This document shows positions 53,901 through 64,000 of a stretch of DNA of 64,000 nt, in pieces. The stretch lies in assembly GCA_008711295.1 (NCBI GenBank), contig VUYV01000061.1:2207731-2271730 (forward strand), given 5' to 3'. The position numbers and the translations under genes are program-made. This stretch comes from Anarhynchus alexandrinus. Lineage: Eukaryota > Chordata > Aves > Charadriiformes > Charadriidae. The notes below the pieces were generated by a model that saw only the letters and a program-made list of their open reading frames with translations, did not search any database and was not told where the DNA came from. Numbering within the stretch: position 1 is the stretch's first letter; each line of letters begins with the position of its first letter.

Positions 53901-55889
53901 CCACAACTGATAGTGTTGAATCTGCTTTATGATCTGGGTAGCCCACAACTCAGTAGGCCATTTCCACCACAGTACCTGTCTTGATTAAAAACAGCAAGCT
54001 TCTTCACTAAATATAAAACTTTGCTTTGTTTTTACTGCAGTCATTAAAACACCTCCAAGAAAGAACACTTAAATTGCTCAGTCCGTATCGAAATACACAT
54101 ATGAACTACCATTTATGTAATGAAAAGTTAAGCATCCAGGTTGTTTTTGTTTCTTCAATGTATTTTGCAAAAAGTTGATTTGACGCAGCGGAGATGCTGG
54201 GATTACAGGAGCTGCCTCATCAAAAGAGGACTTTTCAGAGGTTTGGCATTCTTGAGTTACTTTTAAATAACCTCTTCAATAATTACCTACCAACAGCCTT
54301 CATCTATTCATTTTTAGGTTAATGGATTAGGGTCTCTGAGTGTTTGTTGGCATGAGGGGCGTGCACACCAGACCATTCAAAGACAAGTTTAAATCAATGA
54401 AACTATTCAAATATTTAAAGTGAAGAGGGTCTTAAAAGTCTCTAGGATGCCATATGCTTGCTAGTTTTGCAATACTGACACATGAAGTAGGATAGAGAGG
54501 AACAAAACTGAGGAGAAGTTTACAGTAAAGATATTCTAAAATATTTGCACACTCATAAAGGCAGCATGAAGAACCCCTTCATTGTACCACTGCTGAACAG
54601 AATGGCATGTACTTCCTTCCTTACACCAAAAGTCTGGATATAACATTCATTTTCAATCACACGTATAAAATGTGGAATCACTGTACTGCTTGGTGCTTTC
54701 TTGCTGCAGTTTACTGATACACTATGGAACCCTGAAACTAAGATAACCGAATCTTTACAGTCGTTAACTTTACTTTGTTAGCCCCTACAGTGTTGGATGT
54801 GTTCAGAACAAAGTAACTTTAGAAGCTACTCATTACAAATTTTACTCTGTTTCTGCCATCAATAAGCTACGTCCCTTGATTTTTCCATTTTCTTTCTTTT
54901 GTTATTTATCATTTGTCACCTTACAAAACAAACTGACAAATGTTTGCCTGTAATAGCTTACCAGTGCCTACAAAACATAAAATTAATTTATAGGCTTCTT
55001 TATTATAATTTCTTTTAGACAGGAGTCCTAGTACAGGGCTCCAAGTTGCCATACTGACAGCCGTTCTTGTTCACTGCTCAGGGCCATAGACTTAAAAGAC
55101 AATGAATACGTGGAAGACAGTTAAGTGCCCACATTCTGCATAAACCATTATAATCTATCAACCTGCGCAGGTAAATTATATACAGTGTCTCTTGAATCTT
55201 CCTGAATTCCCAGTCCTTATTTTATCTTGTGTCAAGAAATGGCAGTCTAGTCATCGTTAATCAAAAAACTTCCTTCTCTTTCCTCTCGCTGCTCCATCTT
55301 CCACCTCAGTTTCACTGAAATTTGTCTTGTTTTAGTACTATGAGAAGCAGTAAATACATATCCCTCAACTGTCTTCTTTACACCATTCAATATTGTGTAT
55401 GTCTTTAATAACATCTCTTCTTACTCATCTACCCTCTGAAGTCAGTAGTCTGAAAAGGTTATCTTAGTCTGTCTTTGAGTCTGACTTATTTCTGCTTTAT
55501 TCTATTTCAAGATTAGATTCACCACAACTGACAATTCTCTAGCATCAAGAAGCCAGATCTATGAGCAGGTAATAACCCATGAACTTCAGAGTCTGACTAT
55601 CTACATGTGGGGAAAAAAAACAACATTCACTATTGCAGACACCCCAAATACATGATATTTCATTAGTTACCTAGGCTGGAAATAAGACCAGACTAATAAA
55701 ATAGATATGGTAAAGAGGACTCATCGCTGTACTTACTTACCATGTAAGTACAATGGAGAAGGCCAAACATGTTTTTTGCAGGCTGTAGCCAACACTCTCA
55801 GCCTGTCTCATCGTTCTAAAATACTGCTACTCAAAAAGAAAAGGATTATGCAGGAGTATTCTTGTATTTGTGTTTCTTGACTATTAGAG

Positions 55890-56195
55890 TTTCTTTAGGT
55901 AGAGGGGCCTTTGGAGGCCATCTGATCCAAGACCCTGCTCAAAGCAAGGCCAGTGTAGACCAGTTTGTTCAGATTGTGTCTAGTCAAGTTTTGAACATCT
56001 CGAAGGATGGATTCCACAGCCCCTCTGGGCCACCTGTTGCAGGGCTTGACTGACCTGCTTAAAAATTTCTTCATAAATAATCATAATTCCTGTTGTTGCA
56101 GCTTGTGTCCCTTGTCTCTCATCCTTTCACTGCGCACCTCTGAGAGGAGCCTGGGTCTGTCTTCTCTATACCCTCCCAACATGTGGCTGAAGGCA
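55890..56195 (-). mobile_element. Old diverged CR1 LINE fragment, antisense
   Basis: The + strand carries the reverse complement of CR1 landmarks in order: GGAGGCCATCTGATCCAAG, CTGCTCAAAGCAAGGCCAG, then the block around AAGGATGGATTCCAC, AGCCTGGGTCTGTCTTCTC and TATACCCTCCC. Divergence is high and the terminal octamer repeat is gone, so it is much older than the copy at 10.5-11.1 kb. Confidence 0.85.
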
Positions 56196-57827
56196 GCGAG
56201 TGTGACACCAAGTGGCTGAGCACACTCGGTCGGGGCAGTATCACACAGCCCTGATTCCCAGGCAGCTGAAAGCAGCTGAAGAGACCAAAACACGGACATA
56301 GTTGGGAGCTGCTGCCCAGTTAGGAAGCCACAGTCTAGATGTGCAAAAGAAAGCTCACCAGCATGCCACCTATTCAACATAGCCAAGGAGGCAGAAAACC
56401 ATGAAGTTATGAAGGACTGAAATCCCCTCAAAGAGAATGAACAGAGCAGCTCTTTCGGAACCAAGCCTTAATATTTTATTGACGAGCAAATGACTAGAAA
56501 AATAAGCCAGAAAGTTTCTGCTAGTTGTATATGAGTGACATTTCTCTTCATCTGCCTGTCTGGACCCTAATAGCTTAACCTTTTCAGTAGGTAGCTCTCA
56601 CTGCTAAGCCCATAAACTGGCAGTGAGCTTCTTGCCTTCCGTGTGGCATAAGTTCTTTCATTTGCATTCCTGTTCCAGTAAAACCTGTTAACTTTTACTT
56701 TTGCCCACTCTGTAAAGGCATTGCATATGGAAACTAGGAAAGGCAGTAAGTAGTTTTTAAATAATACAGAATTAGCTTTAATTTTGTTTTGTAGCATCAT
56801 CCTTGATACTTATTTATAGACAAATGAGAACTAGAATGAAAATCATTTCATTTTCTTGATCACTTGCAAGCCAAGCAAGATAGCATTGGGATATTAAAGC
56901 TATAGGAACATAATTTATGCATTATACAATAAGCTGGCTTCTTGTGCTTCACTTCTGAATTGAATAACCTCACAGTTAATAGGATTACACATTATTCCAG
57001 GAACAAGAACAGACCAGTCTTACAGAAGTGAGCGAGCTAGGAAAAGGTATGCATCACTGCCCTCCTTTTCTGTTCTTTTGTGCTCTGTCATCATGTTATT
57101 CTGCACAAATAGAGTACTTACAAATGTGGCCCCTCACCCACAGTAATTTTCTTTGGTGGCAGTAATACTGGAAAGCAAACTCATCTGTGACATGAAAAAA
57201 TAAATGGTCGTTCAGAACATGTCTCTGAGTGATTAATGTTCCCAGCCAGTCCGAGCTGTAAATGTCTTATGTTTAGACTGATGCTTGATTTTGGACAGAG
57301 ACGTTTTAACCTCAGTTTTTGTCCCATTTTTTTTTTTTGTTTCACATAGTTTGGAGTAATACCACCATCCTGCAGCTGTGCTTGTTCTGGAGCATATTTC
57401 AGGGAACTTCTCTGGCTAGAAATGCATAGAGAGCATGCTAGAGTGTCACGTAGAAGAAAAGACTGTCGTAGGTCCCTCATGTGGCTCAAGTCTCATGCAA
57501 TTTTCCTTGGAAGTTAATCCCACGAGCAGTAAATCTGTTACTTTCAGATTTTCAGTTTACATCATTTTGGTTGGGGAACAAAAAACCAAAACTATTTAAT
57601 GTAAGGACCACTGGCAACCATCTTTCAGTGGTAGATGTTGCTACAGATAAAATACGGCATGTAAGTTATCTATATATATGCTCTAGGTGCTGGAGGAGAG
57701 TTTGGGGATTCCTCTGATTCCACCTTAGGAGGTAAGCCTGTCCCTGACTACAACTTTGGGTGTAAAAGGTAGCTCAGAATAGCCAGGGGTTTTCTTTTTC
57801 CTTTTCATGCACCACAGTTTTAAAATT

Positions 57828-57848
57828 AAAAAAAAAGGGGGGGGGGGG
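57828..57848. repeat. A9-G12 homopolymer junction
   Basis: Nine A are followed directly by twelve G. The length is likely to vary between individuals or be misjudged by sequencing. Confidence 0.8.
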
Positions 57849-60369
57849 AAGTGTACGTAACCACATTAAATATACTATATTATAAACTTTGCTTTTTACA
57901 AGTCTTTTACAGGTAGCTCATGTGCTTTGGGGATGGGAGAAAGGAATGCTTACATTCTTTCCATGACCAGAAATTTAATTTTTTTGTTTATAGTGACCCT
58001 TTTGTGGCAAAAATGCTCCCAGAGACTCAGTCTGTTCCTACAGAGCAATGCTCAATATTGCAGATGTCCTCCTTCATTAGTGTCCTGTGTTACTGTCAGT
58101 CTTGAGGCATTATTACAGTAATCTTTGTTTTAGTCTAGTCAATCCAGCTTTCTCTGAAGGGTCAGATATTAAAAGGTTACAATTTTGGCTGCCTTCATCC
58201 AGTTTATCATGGGCCACAGCTAATTACTGCCTCTCATGGCCAAAATCCAGGGTGACAGCACTGTGCCCACTTCTCCAATATTCTGGATTCTCTTGCTTCT
58301 TTGCCAGAAGTGGGCAGACATCACTAGCAGTCCTATTTTGGTCTCCTTAGCCTTCTCCCCATTTAGTTGTGTGATTCAATCATAACCCATTACATCACTT
58401 ATGTTTAACAAAGCAGCTGGCTTCCAGATTTGTTTTCCCTGATATCCTCAGGCTGCTATTGTGCCTGTGGCGAAGCAGTAAGGCAGAAACTCTCAGGAAA
58501 TCTGCCTTTGCACCAGAGTCTGGTGTGAGCATATTTTCTACTCTTTCAGTTCTCTCTTTCTGCTTCTTCCTGCTTTCCTAACCTGACTCTACCATTTTTG
58601 GTCCTGCCCAACAGGTTAGCAGAGAGTCCTGGACATGCAGGTCCCTGCATGGCCACCCTTTAACTTTCTTGTGCTAGGTGAAGCTGAGAAAACCCTCTTT
58701 GGTTTCTTCCATTTTTTTGTTCCCCACTAACAATGCAGAGGATGCACACCAATGAAAAGATTCCCTATCACTTCCTAGCTGCCCTGGGAACATTTGTCTG
58801 AACTTGCATCTTAAAACACTGTTCTTCAGAGAGATCTCTCCCTGACTCCTTGAACATACTCAAGTATCCATCAAGAGCACTTCCCTGGATGGCACGTGAA
58901 AGCAGCAGGACCATTTCTAAACATTCTGCTTTAAACCTACTGCCTGGTTATTCCTCATACTAGCCATCAAACTGTATTTATTTCAAACAGAAATGCATCT
59001 GCAGAGGTATTTAGAGTTTTCTTAATTTTCTTCATTCCAGGAACATACATGGGAAAGTACATTCCCAGGAGTGACACAAGTAGGTATGAATCTCCCACAG
59101 CAGACATAAATTATTTGGCTCTATTTCCTAAAATTTACTGCATCTATTAATGATTCAATTCTGTGCCAGAGTGAGGGAGTTGTCATTATTTTCAGACAAG
59201 TAATTGGCCCTTTGGCCACATTAAGAACCAGTCACATTTGTTACCGCTACACAAAGGTACAGTTTTTGCTTTCATATGCGCTGCGTTAAACACAGGTAAA
59301 CATCCAGAATAGGCACGCCTTACATTGTCATCATTGTATTGTCATCATACACTTTCCAAACATCCATCCACAGCAACCCTGTGCTGTAGGGATTCAGTAG
59401 GCCACCAGCTGCCTTGAGCTTCCCAGTACACTGCGAGTCCTTCCTTACAGCTTTTCTGTTCACCTGTTGTGGTGATACTATTTCATTTCCTTTTGGAATG
59501 CAAATTGCTCTCCACACTAAACACCGTTTTTGATTGCCACTGATTTTTCTGCCATCAAAAAATACAGTAGGCTCAAATACAATAATAACAAGCCACAGCC
59601 AGTAATTAGCAACACAAAGCTTAATCAATTTATGTTGTTCTTTTGCCCTTCCCATTGTCTTAATCCAGCCAGTCTTTGTTCTTGCTCCCTTGCCAGGAAG
59701 TGTGACGTGTCTTTTGGCTTTTCTGTATGGCGCAATGCAGATCTATAACACTGTACAGAAACATTTTATAGAGTGAGTATGTGTAACCATAAAGAACGGC
59801 TGTCTCCAAGGTTAATGGGGTAGTAGAAATGAGATGTAAATAGTTACTGAAGTGAATAGGCAGAATTGAAGGATTTTTTCCAAAGTGCAGATTCAGACAG
59901 GCTATACCTATACAGAACTTCAAAAGCGCAGGCTCTACACGCTTTGCATAGTTGGAAATGGATTTCTGAAGTCATTGTTTGTATAGCTTTATATGACAAA
60001 TGAGATTTGCATATTAATTTAAAGTTAAAATTTTTTCTGGCTATTCAAGACAAATATTTCCACATTCAATAATTAGAAAAACAGAGAAAAAATGAGGGCA
60101 GGCTTGGAGTTGTGACAGGCATCCACGCTATGCATGCAGCTTATCTAAAAAAACACAGTTTGTCATTTCTAGTAATGATCCATCCTACAAAATGGAGGAA
60201 ACTATTTTGCTCTTCTAATAACAGTTGTATCTATTTGTATGAAATTGAGTTCTTGCCTTACAGAGAACAGGGGATGGAGAAGAAAACAACCCAAGTCAAA
60301 TACTACCAGTGAGAGACAGTAATTTTGTTTTCTTTCCTTTTTGAATAAAGAAGAAAAGATGGAAGGGGA

Positions 60370-60393
60370 TTGTTTGCTTGTTTGTTTGTTTGT
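60370..60393. repeat. (TTTG)n microsatellite
   Basis: Tandem TTTG units, with one TTGC interruption at the left end. Confidence 0.85.
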
Positions 60394-61690
60394 ACTTTAA
60401 AGTTTCCTTTATATATGGAAGTGACCTAACCTTGTCAGCAGTCATTTTCCATGCAAAGGTAGATGAGTTACCATAGTGTCAACCAGATCTGTAATAAAAT
60501 GTAAACAGTTTTGCAAGTAAAATGTTCATTTGGGAAAGGTTTGTTAGATACTTACTGTTACCTGTGTTTGGATTCCAGGTAGATTTCTCGAACTAAGTAA
60601 GTTTCACTAAGTTTCAGTTATTTACATTGCAAAAACATGAGTAAAACCAATCTAGTTAGCTACTCTGATGTGATTTTAATATCGTTTGTAGCCCTTAGAC
60701 TCTGAGTGAAATTTTTGAAGGTGCTCATTTTGAGGCCAACATTGAGCCCTCAGTCAGTACTGAATGCCAGTTGTGTTCACTGGGAGCATAATGAGGCCAA
60801 TAGAGAGCACATTTGTAACCCCCCCCCACCTCTGTCTACAAACTGAAATCACTGTTTAAGACAGGGCTCATTGTAGATGATTAGTTGAGGGAAAATATTG
60901 TAGTGAGAGTGTGCAAAAGTATACAGGCAAAATGCTTAATGCCACGTAAGGAATGGAAAAGTTGCAGCTTCATTTGTATCTCAAAGAAACCTTACCCATA
61001 ATTATGTCACCAGTGAGTACTTTTCTTTCTAACTCTGCTCTAAAAATGACATTAAAATGACTTTATCAACTACTAAATATCCTCTTTTAAGAATATTCTT
61101 CCATACTATGTTTTGTTTCAGAAGACTTCAAAAAATGCAGTAGCTTAAGAGAATTGAATGGTCTGAGATGTTTTGCTGCATGTGCTATTGTATTTGGACA
61201 AAATTGTGTACATTAAGGATTCCAGTGTCAGCTGCGAAAAACTTTCCTGGAGCAGTTCTTTCTTACGCCATGTTCCACAATTCACCTAAGACCATGCATG
61301 TGGCAGAGTTGCAGCACTGAACTGGTAGTGACAGCTTTAATGTGCTGTACCTTTGTTTTTCCTGTTGATTTTGCAAATGTTAAAAAAAAAAGAAAAATCT
61401 GTAGAACTTTTGGCATAAAAGTGTACCTGCTGCTGTAGCTAAATTGCCGCTAAGTGTCTAGGTGATAAAAGCCTTCTCCCACGCTTGCCAGTCTGAACAA
61501 CACTATTGTCAGGAAAATGTATGCATCTTTTTCCAGTAAGAATAAGGACTGTGATAACATTAGCATTTAGACAAGATACTGAGCTGATGATTGTGAAATG
61601 CATTAATGGATGTGTCACTATTTTAAAAGAGCACATCTAATGGATTGTTTATACATGCCATCTCATTGTACTTATTTATTTATTTTATAG

Positions 61691-62098
61691 GATATTTTAA
61701 ACATAAAATTGCACGGATCAAAGTAGAACTCTCCTGTGACCTCCTCACCTCAAGGGCCTGTGTTCGACAGAACCGATCCCAGTTCCCAGCCAGTTGCGTA
61801 TACCACTGAAGGAAAATGAACATACTGAACAGCCACCACTTTCTGTACTTTCTGCCTACCACACGCCTTGTCATCTTATTAGCAGCTTTGACGACTGCTG
61901 AGGATGTGACTAATAGCACTTTCAACCGCACTGAAATGAACACAGGATCTGTGCCTGTGGTGATCTCCCGCATCGACCATATTATAGTCAAGGAGGGGAG
62001 TAGTGCCTTGATTGACTGCAATGTCCAAGGTAGTCCTAGTCCACATTACAGATGGTACAATTCCAATGGCCGCCTGCTCCAAGAGGAAGAGAATAAAG
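61691..62098 (+). CDS. MFAP3L: MFAP3L first coding exon (signal peptide and start of Ig domain); CDS begins 61816
   Basis: The exon has acceptor TTTTATAG (61690) and donor GTAAGA (62099). Its 125-base 5' UTR has no ATG, and an in-frame TGA at 61807-61809 lies just before the ATG at 61816, which fixes the start. It encodes 94 residues plus one base. Residues 1-28 form a signal peptide (hydrophobic L18-A24, cleavage likely near A28). Two N-glycosylation sites follow (N33-S-T, N37-R-T). Then comes the first half of an Ig C2 domain: SVPV, DHIIVKEG, Cys68 and the RWYNS Trp80. Known family members are single-pass membrane proteins of about 400 residues with one Ig domain and a cytoplasmic tail linked to signalling. 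The partner Cys, the membrane segment and the tail are on the next exon, outside the window. Identity is by recalled similarity to human MFAP3L and by synteny with AADAT. Confidence 0.94.
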
Positions 62099-64000
62099 GT
62101 AAGATCTTGGTATTCTCACTGATAGAGCCTGTCTAGAGACACTTCTGATTTCAGCATGTTGACCAATAACCAGAATGTAATGGCCTGACTCTGGTATTTT
62201 CCTGTGTGAAAATATATGAAAGCCTGGTGGCAGCCATAAATTTGTTGTGTGCACCTTGGAAGAAAACAATGTTTTTATGATGTGTTATTTATAGCAACAC
62301 ATAGCAAAAAAACTGAAGCACTTAACAGAAGGTGTAGATAGGCTTCTTTTCATTGGAAGACTTCAGTTTTGATTCTGTTTCCCATTCTGTCCTCTTCTGT
62401 TTTCCTCTGGCACCAAAAAAGACAAAAAAAAGCTATTTTCCAACTCAAGGAAGGATTCTCTTGACGTATGGGAAGAGTTTGTTGGCATGAATTCAACACA
62501 GCTAACTCCCTGATACGCCTCCTGTCTTTATGCATAGTGCCATGGGTCTGTGAGAAACAGGAGATGCCCTGAATGACCAACAGAAAAACCTATACAGGGC
62601 AGCAGTCAGAAGGACAAGCCAAGTTTGAGCGTTCCTGGCTGTAGTTAAGACTCTTCAGTTACATTTGCCAGAGACCTTAATTACACATGAGCTTGTTTTC
62701 CTTAAATGGAAGGTTTGGGTGATAATCCTAGTTATATTCTAGGGAACGTTTCAGGGGGAATGGAAGGTGTTTTGCTCATGTAATCCTTCCATACTGACTT
62801 CTTTGTTCGCAGCATGATGAAATAAACTCTTAGTTATTCATACTAAATGCAAGATAGCTTGCCTAACTAATAGTTGACCCGAGGGAGAACTCTGCTATGA
62901 TGGGAGTAATGATTGACCCAGCTGGATGTCCAACAGCGTAGTGTATCTGTAAAAGCTTACTGCATAACTGGTTATATTTTACACTACATTATTTTATAAT
63001 TTTCTGAGTAAAGCTAGAGAAAGGAACGACTTGAGCTAGTAAGCTGACTTTCAGATATAATTTGTGCAGTCATGGTAACATACTGTGATTAGTGTGCTAG
63101 ACTGTTTTACTAAGGCTCACTAACAGAAATTTTCCCCTTTAGTCAGGCATCTAACATTAGGTCTTTGTATAGTCAATGGAGAGAGGTAGATACTAACACA
63201 AATATGTAGGTAGGCGAGCAAAAACGTTGACCAAATCAGTAAAAATTGCAGCTGCAGTATTAAGACATCACCTTAACTTAGAGTTTGACCAGCACACTCC
63301 CTCCTTTAAGAAACTGACCGTCTTCCTGTAAGAAATATTTCCTAGCACAAGATCTTTCTTTATTGTATATATAGTGATGTTGAGTATGGCATTGAATTCT
63401 CAACAACCAGAAATGATAACCTTCCTAATCATTGTTTTCTCGTTAAGCTTCTACTATCTGCCAGGATCCACTGGCACAGACCCATTCATTGAGTCACAGT
63501 TCAATGCCATTATGTCATTTATAACAGCTGGAGCCAGGATACATCAGCAAGGCATCTTGTCGTTTTACAATTAATAAAGACCTACTTAGCCAACATTGCA
63601 ATTCAAAGAAATACTGAGCCGCCAATACTCTGTATTTTTTCCTATTCTGGAGGTGGAGAAGGAAGTGTCATCTGTTAAAGATGCTGACATTTCCTCTGTA
63701 AGAGATTTTTCCTCTGAATTTGCGTAGCTTTAGAAGATTGGGGTGATTTTTTTATATGAAGGTCTGCTTTAGACTGAGCTTTTTATTTATTCTATATTTT
63801 TTAATTTCAGGCAAAGTGATTCAGCTGTTTTCAAGAATTAAGCTAGGGCAAAAACTAGTGTTTCAGCTAAGTTAAAAATTCTAAATAAGAGGATAAAAAG
63901 ATGTAATTAAGAACTGAGGCAGGGATCTTGTGGGAATACTTTCTACACAGGCTTCTACTGGAGATAATGTAAAAAAAAACAATTTGGATAAGCCATGTTT
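62099..64000 (+). other. MFAP3L: MFAP3L intron 2, 5' part
   Basis: The intron begins GTAAGA. The sequence to the window end is AT-rich. I looked for the continuation of the Ig domain (DSGLL, Y-C motif) and did not find it, so the final coding exon is to the right. An AG at 63810-63811 with a T-rich tract is followed by sequence unlike MFAP3L. Confidence 0.8.

Larger units (their letters stand above)
49803..61690 (+). other. MFAP3L: Likely MFAP3L intron 1
   Basis: This is about 11.9 kb of mostly AT-rich sequence ending in a T-rich acceptor, TTTTATAG, at 61690. It holds an old antisense CR1 (55890-56195), a 20-bp tandem duplication (50914-50950), poly(A)/poly(T) runs near 50100, 51055 and 51120, an A9G12 run near 57828-57848, and a TTTG microsatellite near 60370. 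No coding exon is recognised. Confidence 0.7.

Noticed and set aside
63374..63574. 66-codon open frame with a hydrophobic start, near the right edge.
   Set aside because: It does not continue the MFAP3L Ig domain and has no acceptor at a matching phase.

Overview
This is a vertebrate nuclear genome window, almost certainly from a bird. Genes are split by introns with vertebrate splice signals, and the intergenic DNA is AT-rich. Repeats include CR1 retrotransposon ends, recognisable by the tandem octamer-like tail ending in TTCTRTGAT and by the C-terminal end of the CR1 reverse-transcriptase ORF. There is also an LTR fragment of the kind found in avian endogenous retroviruses. Three single N bases (10611, 25821, 49745) show that this is a draft assembly.

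The layout is two protein genes in head-to-tail order on the + strand with about 33 kb between them. From 1 to about 16.3 kb is AADAT (kynurenine/alpha-aminoadipate aminotransferase, KAT II). The window opens in its first intron, and twelve coding exons carry residues 24-425 plus the stop. By my count the reconstructed reading frame lands exactly on the 425-residue length of human KAT II, with every catalytic residue in the expected place. Intron 8 uses a GC donor instead of GT.

From about 16.3 to 49.2 kb there is no intact gene. This stretch holds an isolated relic exon (36480-36586) that matches AADAT exon 11 over its full 107 bases without an indel, but has a stop codon in place of a Trp. 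It also holds an avian LTR 3' fragment caught between two 521-bp copies of the same host sequence, a CR1 3' end, and a TATA-like box followed by a strong splice donor.

From about 49.2 to 50.2 kb is a CpG island, taken as the promoter and 5' UTR of the second gene, MFAP3L (microfibril-associated protein 3-like). Its first coding exon is at 61691-62098 and encodes a signal peptide, N-glycosylation sites and the first half of an Ig domain. The rest of MFAP3L lies beyond the right edge. AADAT next to MFAP3L in the same orientation is the order known from human chromosome 4q33, so this is conserved synteny.

The two genes do not appear to work together functionally. AADAT is a mitochondrial PLP enzyme of tryptophan and lysine breakdown. 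MFAP3L is a membrane Ig protein.
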